Below are positions 34,954-42,908 of a stretch of DNA of 64,000 bases, in pieces. The position numbers and the translations under genes were made by a program. This DNA comes from Sphingomonadales bacterium UBA2369 (GTDB lineage: Bacteria; Pseudomonadota; Alphaproteobacteria; Sphingomonadales; Sphingomonadaceae). The notes beneath the pieces are model-generated. The model worked only from the letters and a program-made list of their open reading frames with translations. It did not search any database and had not been told where the DNA came from. The stretch covers positions 1 through 64,000 of the forward strand of contig DDTH01000011.1 in NCBI GenBank assembly GCA_002344055.1, written 5' to 3'. Within the stretch, counting starts at the first letter, position 1. The number at the start of each line of letters is the position of its first letter.

Positions 34954-35978
34954 GCCAGGCCGCCGGTAACGCCGCCGCCAGTCCCGCCAACGACCAATAT
35001 GGCGTCTACCTGCGCTCCTACCTCGCCCCGCTCACGGGCATGCTCGGGCGCGCCGACGTCACCGACATCTACGTCAACCGGCCGGGCGAAATCTGGGCCG
35101 AAACACTGGGCGGCGCGATCGAGCGGCACGACGCGCCTGCGCTCGACCCGGCCACGCTCGACCGCCTGTCCCGGCAGATCGCCGCCATCGCCCATCAGGG
35201 CATCAGCCGCGAACATCCTCTCCTGTCGGCCAGCCTGCCGGACGGCGCCCGGGTCCAGATCGTCGCGCCGCCCGCCACACGCGGCCCGATGGCGATCGCG
35301 ATCCGCAAGCATGTCTCGCCCGATCTCTCGCTCGACGATTATGTCTCGTCGGGAGCATTTGACGAAACGAAACGCGCCGACGGCTCGGAACGCGCGGCAG
35401 AGGACCGGGCGCTGTCGGCCCTGCTCGACGCCGGTGACATAGCCGGCCTGCTGTCGCGCGCGGTGAAGGCCCGCCGCAACATTCTCGTCGCGGGCGGCAC
35501 GTCGACCGGCAAGACCACCTTTTTGAACGCCTTGCTCCGCGAAATCCCGGCCGAAGAGCGGCTGATCCTGATCGAGGACACGCCGGAGCTTCACTTGAGA
35601 CACGCCAATGCTGTCGGCCTCATCGCCGCCCGCAGCGCGCTCGGCGAGGCGCAGGTCGGCGCCAACGACCTGCTTTCCGCGTCGCTCCGCATGCGGCCCG
35701 ACCGCATCATCCTCGGCGAGTTGCGCGGCCCGGAGGCCTTCGCGTTCCTGCGCGCGGTCAACACCGGCCATCCCGGCTCGATGACCAGCGTTCACGCCGA
35801 CAGCCCCGAAGGCGCGATCGAGCAGATCGTGTTGCTCGCACTACAGGCCGGCACCCAGCTCAGCCGCGACGACGTGCGGCATTATGTCGCGAGCACGGTC
35901 GATGTGATCGTCCATCTGACCCGCGTGGCCGGGAAGCGCCGGATCAGCCAGGTACTGCTGAGCAACCGCGCGGGCTAG
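34950..35978 (+). CDS. virB11: VirB11-type secretion ATPase
   Basis: 342 residues from a GTG overlapping the virB10 stop. The N-terminal domain has VTDIYVNRPGEIWAETLGG. Walker A VAGGTSTGKTTFLNALL lies near residue 182, the Asp box is LILIEDTPEL, Walker B RIILGELRGPEAFAFLRA and the His box GHPGSMTSVHAD. Hexameric ATPase of the secretion machine; last gene of the operon. Confidence 0.94.
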   Translation: MSQAAGNAAASPANDQYGVYLRSYLAPLTGMLGRADVTDIYVNRPGEIWAETLGGAIERHDAPALDPATLDRLSRQIAAIAHQGISREHPLLSASLPDGARVQIVAPPATRGPMAIAIRKHVSPDLSLDDYVSSGAFDETKRADGSERAAEDRALSALLDAGDIAGLLSRAVKARRNILVAGGTSTGKTTFLNALLREIPAEERLILIEDTPELHLRHANAVGLIAARSALGEAQVGANDLLSASLRMRPDRIILGELRGPEAFAFLRAVNTGHPGSMTSVHADSPEGAIEQIVLLALQAGTQLSRDDVRHYVASTVDVIVHLTRVAGKRRISQVLLSNRAG

Positions 35979-36016
35979 GCGCGACCGGGCGGCAAACGGG
36001 CTTCGGGCGAAATGTG

Positions 36017-36106
36017 TGGCGGAGAGGGAGGGATTCGAACCCTCGGAACCCTTGCGGGCTCAACGGTTTTCGAGACCGCCCCGTTCGACCACTCCGGCAC
36101 CTCTCC
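36017..36106 (-). tRNA. tRNA-Ser(CGA)
   Basis: On the minus strand the gene starts GGAGAGGTGCCGGAGTGGTC and ends CCTCTCC-G-CCA. The 7-bp acceptor stem pairs fully, the anticodon loop is CTCGAAA (anticodon CGA, reading UCG), a long variable arm (class II) is present and the T-loop is GGTTCGAATCC. CCA is encoded. The surrounding bases to 36290 hold no other feature. Confidence 0.97.
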
Positions 36107-36290
36107 GCGAGGGCTCATGTCGGCGCTTCCTGGCGGTAGAGCGAGGAGGGCCGGGCCGATGAGCGGCGCGCTCTAGACCATGGTTCGGCGCTTGCCAAGC
36201 ATGTCCTGAACCGGCTGACACGCTCTACGGAGCCATGCTCGCTCTCCCGGTTCGCTTGTCGCACCGACCACCGCGCCCTAGATTGAGGCC

Positions 36291-36662
36291 ATGACCGACC
36301 AACTGCCCGTCCAGTCCGAACTGCCCGTCGCCCCGCCGATCGCCCATGCGCGATTCGCGATCGGCGATGTCGTGCGCCACCGGCTGTTCGATTTTCGCGG
36401 TGTCGTGTTCGATGTCGATCCGGTCTTCGCCAACAGCGAGGAATGGTATCAGTCGATCCCCGAAGACGTCCGCCCTGCCAAGGACCAGCCTTTCTACCAT
36501 TTGCTCGCGGAGAATGCCGAATCGTCCTACGTCGCCTATGTCAGCCAGCAGAATCTGGAAGGCGATGCGGGCGAAGGGCCGGTAGAGCATCCCGCGATCG
36601 GTGACCTGTTCGACCGCTTCGTCGATGGCCGCTACCGGCTGAAATATCAGCACCGGCACTGA
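36291..36662 (+). CDS. hspQ: HspQ-family heat-shock / DNA-binding protein
   Basis: 123 residues. The YccV/HspQ core is clear: ARFAIGDVVRHRLFDFRGVV, FANSEEWYQSIP, PFYHLLAENAESSYVAYVSQ and QNLEGD. In E. coli, HspQ is a specificity factor and substrate of the Lon protease. The first 18 residues are a variable extension. Single gene. Confidence 0.9.
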   Translation: MTDQLPVQSELPVAPPIAHARFAIGDVVRHRLFDFRGVVFDVDPVFANSEEWYQSIPEDVRPAKDQPFYHLLAENAESSYVAYVSQQNLEGDAGEGPVEHPAIGDLFDRFVDGRYRLKYQHRH

Positions 36663-36668
36663 GCGGAA

Positions 36669-36686
36669 TTCCACCAGCCGGTGGAA
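36669..36686 (+). terminator. short hairpin after hspQ
   Basis: TTCCACC and GGTGGAA form a perfect 7-bp stem with an AGCC loop, seven bases after the stop. No T-run follows, so termination is uncertain. Confidence 0.3.
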
Positions 36687-36794
36687 AGTCTCCCGATCAG
36701 TTGACACCAGCGGCGCCCGCCTCTAGCAGCCCTTGCTTCCGCGCGAGGCCTCCGGCTTTTGCGCGCAAGCAGTTTTGATGATTGGATAAGAGCC

Positions 36795-37340
36795 ATGTTC
36801 GCCATCGTGCGCACGGGCGGCAAGCAATATCGCGTCGCCGCCGGAGACAAGATTGCCGTCGAGAAGATTGCCGGCGAAGCGGGCGACAGCGTCACGCTGG
36901 ACGACGTGCTGATGACCGGCGAAGGCGGCGACGTGAAGGGCGCCGGCTCGCTCACCGTCTCGGCCGAGATCGTCGCGCAGGCGAAGGGCGAGAAGGTCAT
37001 CGTCTTCAAGAAGCGCCGCCGGCACAATTATCGCCGCAAGGCCGGCCATCGCCAGCAGTACACGATCCTCCAGATCGTCTCGATCGGCGGCAAGAAGGCG
37101 GAGACCAAGAAGGTCGAAACCAAGAAGGCTGACGCGAAGCCGGAAGCGGCTCCGGCCGCCGAGAAGCCCGCCAAGGCTGCGAAGACCGAAGCTGCGCCGA
37201 AGGCGGAGGCCAAGGCCGAGGCGCCGAAGAAGGCCGCCGCGACCAAGGCCGCTCCGGCCAAGAAGGCTGCTGAAAAGGCCGATGCTGCGCCTGCGAAGAA
37301 GGCCTCGACCAAAAAGGCTTCGCCTGCTAAGGGCGAATAA
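36795..37340 (+). CDS. rplU: 50S ribosomal protein L21 with long Lys/Ala-rich C-terminal extension
   Basis: 181 residues; ordinary L21 is about 103. The start MFAIVRTGGKQYRVAAGDKI and the family signature VFKKRRRHNYRRKAGHRQQY are intact. From about residue 104 the protein continues as an Ala/Lys/Glu/Pro-rich low-complexity tail resembling histone H1 or polyA-lysine tails. Extended L21 occurs in several alphaproteobacteria. It is 25 bases ahead of rpmA. Confidence 0.96.
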   Translation: MFAIVRTGGKQYRVAAGDKIAVEKIAGEAGDSVTLDDVLMTGEGGDVKGAGSLTVSAEIVAQAKGEKVIVFKKRRRHNYRRKAGHRQQYTILQIVSIGGKKAETKKVETKKADAKPEAAPAAEKPAKAAKTEAAPKAEAKAEAPKKAAATKAAPAKKAAEKADAAPAKKASTKKASPAKGE

Positions 37341-37365
37341 AGACATTTCGAGCTAGAGACGAAAA

Positions 37366-37638
37366 ATGGCACATAAGAAAGCAGGCGGATCCTCACGCAA
37401 CGGTCGCGACAGCGTCGGCCGGCGTCTGGGCGTCAAGAAGTTCGGTGGCGAGTCCGTGATTGCGGGCAATATCCTCGTGCGTCAGCGCGGCACCAAATTC
37501 TATCCGGGCGAAGGCGTGGGCATTGGCAAGGACCATACCCTCTTTGCGCTTAACGACGGTGCCGTCGCGTTCCGCGTCGGCCGCCTTGGGCGCAAATTTG
37601 TCTGTGTAACGCCGATTATGGCGGAAGCAGCGGAATAG
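37366..37638 (+). CDS. rpmA: 50S ribosomal protein L27
   Basis: 90 residues. It begins MAHKKAGGSSRNGRDSVGRR, the canonical L27 N-terminus that reaches the peptidyl transferase centre, and has IVRQRGTKFYPGEGVGIGKD-type core residues (here ILVRQRGTKFYPGEGVGIGK). No N-terminal cleavage extension of the Firmicutes type. A strong terminator follows. Confidence 0.98.
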   Translation: MAHKKAGGSSRNGRDSVGRRLGVKKFGGESVIAGNILVRQRGTKFYPGEGVGIGKDHTLFALNDGAVAFRVGRLGRKFVCVTPIMAEAAE

Positions 37639-37702
37639 GAGCAGCCGAGGACGGGTTGCTCCACGGAGGAGCGGCCCAGTTCCAGGTTTCTGGAATCTAA
37701 GA

Positions 37703-37734
37703 GGGAGAAGGGGCCGCCCCTTCTCCCTTTTTTT
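37703..37734 (+). terminator. strong Rho-independent terminator after rplU-rpmA
   Basis: GGGAGAAGGGG and CCCCTTCTCCC form a perfect 11-bp stem around CCG, directly followed by TTTTTTTC. Confidence 0.92.
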
Positions 37735-37798
37735 CTTCTCCCTCATCACAGTCGCGAGGCCGGTCAGGACCCGGCGAGCGGCGGAAGGGAGGAAGACC

Positions 37799-38359
37799 AT
37801 GTTCGCCTTGACCGAACGTTTGTTGCTGCGGCCCGCCTGGGAAGAGGATGCGGAAGCCATTTTCCGCACGATTGCCGACGAAGGCATCGTCCGTAATCTC
37901 GCCTCGGCGCCCTGGCCCTACCTCCCGTGTCATGCCGAGAAATTCGTCGCGATCCCGCGAACGGCGCATCGTCCCGTCAGCCTGATCTTCCTGCGCACCG
38001 GTGGCACGCCGGAACTGGCCGGCTGCATCGGCATCGACGCCATGCCCGGCGGCGAGGTCGAGATGGGCTATTGGATCGCCCGCAAGCATTGGGGATCGGG
38101 CATCGCGACCGAGGCCGGCGCGGCGATGCTGCGCTTCGCCCGCGATACGTTGCGTCTGCCGCGGATCATCGCCGGCCATTTCCTGGACAATCCGGCGTCA
38201 GGCCGGGTGCTGCGGAAGCTGGGTTTTCAGCCGACTGGCGCGGTGCTGATGCGTTCCAGCCTGGCGCGCGATTGCGAAACGCCGATGGCGGAGTTCGTGA
38301 TTGAGCTGAACCGCGAGGATGAGGCACCGGTTACGGCCTGTCCGAAACTCGCGGCCTGA
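37799..38359 (+). CDS. GNAT-family N-acetyltransferase (RimJ/RimL type)
   Basis: 186 residues. TERLLLRPAWEEDAEAIF is the RimJ-like opening, and EMGYWIARKHWGSGIATEAG contains the acetyl-CoA pyrophosphate loop. NPASGRVLRKLGFQPTG is the closing motif of the fold. Substrate unknown. It follows the rpmA terminator and has its own ribosome site (GGGAGGAAG). Confidence 0.88.
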   Translation: MFALTERLLLRPAWEEDAEAIFRTIADEGIVRNLASAPWPYLPCHAEKFVAIPRTAHRPVSLIFLRTGGTPELAGCIGIDAMPGGEVEMGYWIARKHWGSGIATEAGAAMLRFARDTLRLPRIIAGHFLDNPASGRVLRKLGFQPTGAVLMRSSLARDCETPMAEFVIELNREDEAPVTACPKLAA

Positions 38360-38360
38360 C

Positions 38361-38520
38361 AATCCTCCCTCGTTTTCGAGGGGAGGGGGGACCGCTCGCG
38401 GAGCGAGTGGTGGAGGGGCCGCGCTGAAGGCGCGGAACACTTCCGGCGAAGAACCGGCGCTGCGCGCCGGCCCCTCCACCGCTTCGCGGTCCCCCTCCCC
38501 TGCAAATGTAGGGGAGGATT
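38361..38520. repeat. 160-base imperfect palindromic intergenic element
   Basis: The element starts AATCCTCCCT and ends AGGGGAGGATT, its reverse complement. Internal arms also match: GTGGTGGAGGGGCC with GGCCCCTCCACCGC, and GGGGAGGGGGGACCG with CGGTCCCCCTCCCC. The centre (about 38425-38450) is GC-rich. It fills the whole gap between two convergent genes. The form is that of a dispersed REP/MITE-like element of sphingomonads; copy number cannot be judged here. Confidence 0.75.
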
Positions 38521-38524
38521 TGGG

Positions 38525-39382
38525 CTAGGCTGCTGCCAGTACCGGTGCCGGGTTCGCACTGAGCTCGGTCTCCGCCTTCGCGATCAGCGCGCGGTCGTCA
38601 TGATTCCACGGGTGGAAACGCGGCAGGAAGAAGCTGAGCCACGCGCCCAAAATCTTGCGCATCATGCCGGGGCGGATCCAGGCGAACCAGATCATCTTGC
38701 GGACCGCCTTGAAGCCGGTAATCCCGTCCTGCCGGAGCAGTTCGAGCACACCGGCGCTGCGGTCCACGACGAAATTCTTGGTGACAAGCAGCATCACCTT
38801 CGACTTCACCCGCCAGCGCTTCCCGCGCGGCCAGTCCTTCGTCGCGTGCAGCCAGGTGTCGTAGGCGACGCCCTTATGCTCGATCTCCTCGATCGCGTGC
38901 CAGCGCCACATCGCCGCTGATTCAGCATCGGCGCTTTCCAGGTGGCGTTTGTCCTTCAGCAATTCGTGGGCGAGAATCGCGGTGAAATGTTCCAGCGCCA
39001 TCGTCGCGGCCAGCGCCGCGATCGGATGCTTCGAACGGATCAGCGCCAGCCGCTCATCGACCCGCTCCTTCAGCTTCGACAGATCATAGCCCGCATCGAC
39101 CGCTTTCTTGTTGAACTGCACATGCTCGCGGCTGTGCATCACTTCCTGGGTGACGAAGGCCTTGATCTCCGCAGCCAGCTTCGGCTCGGCGCCCTCGCGG
39201 AAGGCGCGAACGCTCTCGACGAAGAAGCCCTCGCCCTTCGGAAAGGTCGCGCTCAGCGCATTGTAAAAAGCGGTGGCGACCGGATCGCCGCCCATCCACC
39301 AGCGCGTCGCGTCCATGCCGCGACCAAAGCGGCGGTCGCGCGGGGTGATGGTGAGATCGGCGGGTGTCGTTTCGCGGCGCAT
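38525..39382 (-). CDS. predicted metal-dependent hydrolase (PF10118-like)
   Basis: 285 residues. His/Glu-rich core: FVTQEVMHSREHVQFNKKAV, MALEHFTAILAHELL and WRWHAIEEIEHKGVAYDTW give repeated ExxH pairs typical of this ferritin-like metal-binding family. The C-terminal part has a hydrophobic stretch (LGAWLSFFLPRFHPWNHDDR). Divergent from a TetR gene 47 bases away, which probably regulates it. Reaction not known. Confidence 0.75.
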   Translation of the reverse strand: MRRETTPADLTITPRDRRFGRGMDATRWWMGGDPVATAFYNALSATFPKGEGFFVESVRAFREGAEPKLAAEIKAFVTQEVMHSREHVQFNKKAVDAGYDLSKLKERVDERLALIRSKHPIAALAATMALEHFTAILAHELLKDKRHLESADAESAAMWRWHAIEEIEHKGVAYDTWLHATKDWPRGKRWRVKSKVMLLVTKNFVVDRSAGVLELLRQDGITGFKAVRKMIWFAWIRPGMMRKILGAWLSFFLPRFHPWNHDDRALIAKAETELSANPAPVLAAA

Positions 39383-39429
39383 TGTTCTATCTCCACGTTC
39401 GTGACCGGATATCTGCTTTACTTACACGA

Positions 39430-40032
39430 ATGTCAATAGTTCGCACCCGCCTGTCGCCGGCCGAAAGCCGCGCCGCCGCGCTCGAGGCCGCGCGCGCGAT
39501 CCTGGTCGAGGAAGGCCCGCAGGCGGTGACGCTGAAAGCGGTCGCCGGGCGGATCGGACGGACGCATGCCAATCTGCTCCATCATTTCGGCTCGGCCGGG
39601 GACTTGCGCACCGAATTGGCCCGCTCGATGGCCGAACAGGTCACCGCCTCGATCGGCGAAGCGGTGCTGCGCGCCCGTGAGGGCAAGGCCGATCCGATCG
39701 AGATCGTCGACCAGACCTTCGACGCTTTCGGCGAAGGCGGCGCCGGTGCCCTCGCCGCCTGGATGATCCTGTCCGGCGAACATGACGCGCTCGAGCCGAT
39801 CCTGGAGGCGATCCGCGCCCTCGTCGGCCGCCTGGCGGATGGCGTGGAAGAACGCGTCGTCGCCGAACTGACCCTCGCCCTCGTGCTCAGCGCGCTCGGC
39901 GATTCGCTGCTCGGCTCACCGATGGCGGCGAGCCTCGGCCTGCCCCGCGGCCGCGCCCGCGAACTCGCCCGGCAGCGCATCGCGCAAGCCATCGAGATCC
40001 ACCGGCTGGCAGCCAGCGCGGGCGCGGCCTAG
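39430..40032 (+). CDS. TetR/AcrR-family regulator
   Basis: 200 residues from ATG 39430. N-terminal HTH: SRAAALEAARAILVEEGPQA then VAGRIGRTHANLLHHFGSAG. The rest is helical, as in TetR ligand domains. A dyad TTCGTG (39398-39403) / CACGAA (39425-39430) lies in the divergent promoter and may be its operator. Probable repressor of the metal-dependent hydrolase gene. Confidence 0.82.
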   Translation: MSIVRTRLSPAESRAAALEAARAILVEEGPQAVTLKAVAGRIGRTHANLLHHFGSAGDLRTELARSMAEQVTASIGEAVLRAREGKADPIEIVDQTFDAFGEGGAGALAAWMILSGEHDALEPILEAIRALVGRLADGVEERVVAELTLALVLSALGDSLLGSPMAASLGLPRGRARELARQRIAQAIEIHRLAASAGAA

Positions 40033-40064
40033 CGGTCCGCGGCCGCAACGCCTAAGTCCCGCCG

Positions 40065-41105
40065 ATGCATTTTCTCGATCAGGCCAAGATTTACATTTCC
40101 TCCGGCGCGGGCGGTCCCGGCGCGGTGAGCTTTCGGCGTGAGAAGTTCATCGAGTTCGGCGGCCCCGACGGCGGCGAAGGCGGCAAGGGCGGCGACATCA
40201 TCTTCGAGGCTGTCGAGGGCCTGAACACTTTGATCGACTTCCGCTACACTCAGCATTTCCGGGCGCCGCGCGGCAAGGGCGGCGCGGGTTCCAACCGCAC
40301 CGGCGCGGGCGGCAACGATCTGGTCATCAAGGTCCCGATCGGCACACAGATCCTGGCCGATGACGAGGAACGCTCGCTGCTCGCCGACATCACCGAAGCG
40401 GGCCAGCGCCTGGTTTTCCTGCGCGGCGGCGATGGCGGGCGCGGCAATGCCAGCTACAAGACCAGCACCAATCGCGCCCCGCGCCAGCACGGCACCGGCT
40501 GGCCGGGCGAGGAGGCCTGGGTCTGGCTGCGGCTGAAGCTGCTCGCCGATGCGGGGCTGGTGGGCCTCCCCAATGCCGGCAAATCGACTTTCCTGAATGC
40601 GGTCAGCAACGCCAAGGCCAAGGTCGGCGATTATCCCTTCACCACGCTGGCGCCCAAGCTCGGCATGGTGCGGCACAAGGGGGTGGATTTCGTCCTCGCC
40701 GACATTCCCGGCCTGATCGAGGGTGCGGCGGAAGGCGCCGGGATCGGCGACCGTTTCCTGGGCCATGTCGAGCGCACCCGCGTGCTGATCCACCTGATCG
40801 ACGCCAATAATGAGGATGTTGGCGAGGCCTATGCGATCGTCCGCGACGAGCTCGACGCCTACGGCGCGGGGCTTGAGGACAAGGTCGAGATCGTCGTGCT
40901 GAGCAAATCGGACACGATCGACGACGAACTGGCGGAAGCGCTGAGCGCGGAACTCGCCGAGGCTTCGGGGCAGAAGGTAATGACCGTCTCTGGCGCGACC
41001 GGCGACGGCGTGGATCCGGTTCTGGACGCCGTAGTCGAGGCGATCGGCAAGCGCGCCCGACAAGACAGCGAGGACACGCCGGAAAGTGGCTGGTCGCCGC
41101 TCTGA
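40065..41105 (+). CDS. obgE: Obg/CgtA GTPase
   Basis: 346 residues. Gly-rich Obg fold at 1-158 (YISSGAGGPGAVSFRREKFI, GPDGGEGGKGGDI). G domain: G1 GLPNAGKSTFLNAV near residue 166, G2 region YPFTTLAPKLG, G3 DIPGLIEGAAEG, G4 LSKSD. Essential GTPase in 50S assembly and stress response. Its stop overlaps the next start (TGATG). Confidence 0.96.
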   Translation: MHFLDQAKIYISSGAGGPGAVSFRREKFIEFGGPDGGEGGKGGDIIFEAVEGLNTLIDFRYTQHFRAPRGKGGAGSNRTGAGGNDLVIKVPIGTQILADDEERSLLADITEAGQRLVFLRGGDGGRGNASYKTSTNRAPRQHGTGWPGEEAWVWLRLKLLADAGLVGLPNAGKSTFLNAVSNAKAKVGDYPFTTLAPKLGMVRHKGVDFVLADIPGLIEGAAEGAGIGDRFLGHVERTRVLIHLIDANNEDVGEAYAIVRDELDAYGAGLEDKVEIVVLSKSDTIDDELAEALSAELAEASGQKVMTVSGATGDGVDPVLDAVVEAIGKRARQDSEDTPESGWSPL

Positions 41106-42040
41106 TGGCCCGGCGCAGGAAGCAGCTTCCCACCCTCGCCGTCACCGGCGGCACCGGCTTCGTCGGCGCGCATCTGATCCGTTTGGCGCGCGAAGCCGGC
41201 TATCCGGTGCGCGCGCTGACCCGCAAATGGCAGCCGCCCGAGGAAGGCGTGGACTGGGTCGAGGGCACGCTCGATCGGCCTGAGAGCCTGCGCCGCCTGT
41301 GCGACGGCGCCGACGCGGTGATCCACATCGCGGGTGCGATCAATGCGCGCGACCGGGCGGGATTCGAGGCGGTCAATGCCGGCGGCACTGCCAACATGAT
41401 CGACGCCGCCCGCGCCGCCGGAGTGCGACGCTTTGTGCACATCTCGTCACTCTCCGCGCGCGAGCCGGAGCTTTCCAACTATGGCTGGTCGAAGGCCAAG
41501 TCCGAGCGGATCGTCGCCGCCTCCGGCCTGGACTGGACTGCGATCCGCCCGCCCGCCGTCTACGGCCCCGGCGATCGCGAGACGCTGGAATTGTTCAAGA
41601 TGGCGCGGCGCGGCCTCGTCCTGCTGCCGCCGGGCAATGGCCGCCTGTCCGTGATCCATGTCGAGGATCTGTGCCGCCTGATCCTCGCCGTGCTGGACGA
41701 CGATGACAGTCGCGGCGCGTTGTACGAGCCGGACGACGGCACCGATGACGGCTGGAGCCACAAGGGTTTCGCCCAGGCGCTCGGGCTGGCGGTGGGCAAG
41801 CGCCCCGCGGCGATGGCGATGCCGCGCCCCTTCCTGGCCGGTGCCGCGCGCGCCGACCGCCTGTTTCGTGGCGGCAAGGCTAAGCTCACCAAGGACCGCG
41901 TCAGCTATTTCTGCCATCCCGACTGGGTCGCCACGCCGGAATTGCATCCGCCTGCGACATTGTGGCGGCCGGAAGTCGCCACGCCGGACGGCCTCGCCGC
42001 CACCGCCGCCTGGTATCGCGCCGAGCGCTGGCTCAAGTGA
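41105..42040 (+). CDS. NAD(P)-dependent epimerase/dehydratase-type SDR, candidate ceramide reductase (CerR-like)
   Basis: 311 residues. Rossmann motif AVTGGTGFVGAHLIRLAREA at the start and the catalytic YGWSK (Tyr-xxx-Lys). In Caulobacter an extended SDR of this class (CerR), encoded beside the serine palmitoyltransferase and ACP genes, reduces the keto group on the sphingoid/ceramide precursor. Here ACP and palmitoyltransferase lie 0.6 kb downstream, which supports the same role; a general sugar epimerase or complex I assembly-type SDR is the alternative. Confidence 0.7.
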   Translation: MARRRKQLPTLAVTGGTGFVGAHLIRLAREAGYPVRALTRKWQPPEEGVDWVEGTLDRPESLRRLCDGADAVIHIAGAINARDRAGFEAVNAGGTANMIDAARAAGVRRFVHISSLSAREPELSNYGWSKAKSERIVAASGLDWTAIRPPAVYGPGDRETLELFKMARRGLVLLPPGNGRLSVIHVEDLCRLILAVLDDDDSRGALYEPDDGTDDGWSHKGFAQALGLAVGKRPAAMAMPRPFLAGAARADRLFRGGKAKLTKDRVSYFCHPDWVATPELHPPATLWRPEVATPDGLAATAAWYRAERWLK

Positions 42041-42569
42041 GCGTGGGCAGATCGACGAAATAGCTGAGAATGAAGGTCAGGAAGCTGAGGCAAAGCCCGA
42101 CCAGGAAGGTACGATAGGCATAGCCCAGCAGCCGGTACTTCTTTCGCGCAAGCACCACGCCATTCTGATAGAGATCCCGCAGCATCAGGGTGAGGAAGCC
42201 CTCTTCAGACCGCAACTCGCCCAGCACCCGCTCCAGAAACTCATCCTCGCGCAGCGTCTCGAACGATCCGAAGAACAACACGTTCAGCCGCCCCCCGGTC
42301 TTGAAGCGTGTGGCCGGCATCACCGCCAGGATCGACAACACCGCCGAAAAGAAAGCGAAAACGCCCAGGATCAGCAGGGGCAAGGGCTCGGCCGACGCCC
42401 GCGCCTGTCCCAAAGCGATGGTGAAGACCAGGAAGGTCGCGGCCAGCAGCATATTCGCCTTCTGGTCCGCCATCGCCGACAGCTGGACATGGACCAGTTG
42501 CGCCGTGCGCACCGTATGAATGGAATTGGGCGGAAACGGCTTTGCTTCAGCCACGCTCTGTTCGGCCAT
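42033..42569 (-). CDS. stand-alone Pycsar-effector-like membrane protein (PycTM/DUF5706 type)
   Basis: 178 residues from ATG 42569 with GAGGGGATT ribosome site. HVQLSAMADQKANMLLAATF is the ADxKAxxLL segment that marks PycTM proteins. Two helices (about 50-95, FLVFTIALGQ and LLILGVFAFFSAVLSILAVM) and a third near the C-terminus (FLVGLCLSFLTFILSYFVDL) follow. In Pycsar defence such proteins damage the membrane when cCMP/cUMP is sensed. No nucleotide cyclase is next to it. It overlaps the epimerase gene tail-to-tail by 8 bases. Confidence 0.72.
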   Translation of the reverse strand: MAEQSVAEAKPFPPNSIHTVRTAQLVHVQLSAMADQKANMLLAATFLVFTIALGQARASAEPLPLLILGVFAFFSAVLSILAVMPATRFKTGGRLNVLFFGSFETLREDEFLERVLGELRSEEGFLTLMLRDLYQNGVVLARKKYRLLGYAYRTFLVGLCLSFLTFILSYFVDLPTLT

Positions 42570-42656
42570 GTAATCCCCTCTGCTGCCCGCCCTGCCCTCG
42601 CCGCGCTCTGGCCCTAATCGCTTGGCACATGCGCCAGCGAAACCTAAAGGGCCAGC

Positions 42657-42908
42657 ATGACTGACCGTGACGAGACCTTCGACAAGGTCGCAGAGCTGAT
42701 CGCGCCGTTCAACAAGAAGAATGCGCCGCTGACCGACACCACCACCTTCGCGGGCGATCTCGAATGGGACAGCCTGGTGGTGATGGACTTCGTCGCGACG
42801 ATCGAGGACGAGTTCGATATATTGATCACAATGAATATGCAGGCCGAGATCGAGACCGTGGGGCAATTGGTCAATGCGATCGAGCAATTGAGGAATGAGG
42901 GGGAATGA
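42657..42908 (+). CDS. acyl carrier protein for sphingolipid synthesis
   Basis: 83 residues. WDSLVVMDFVATIEDEFDI carries the phosphopantetheine serine (S39, DSL). ATGA-type overlap with the serine palmitoyltransferase gene. In Sphingomonas-type bacteria this ACP feeds acyl chains to the palmitoyltransferase. It is distinct from the fatty-acid AcpP, being more basic at the N-terminus (FDKVAELIAPFNKKNAPLTD). Confidence 0.92.
   Translation: MTDRDETFDKVAELIAPFNKKNAPLTDTTTFAGDLEWDSLVVMDFVATIEDEFDILITMNMQAEIETVGQLVNAIEQLRNEGE

Noticed and set aside
28030..35978. Integrative conjugative element around the T4SS
   Set aside because: No integrase, relaxase, coupling protein or att-like repeats were found on either side, and the tRNA-Ser at 36017-36106 has no visible duplicate end in the window.
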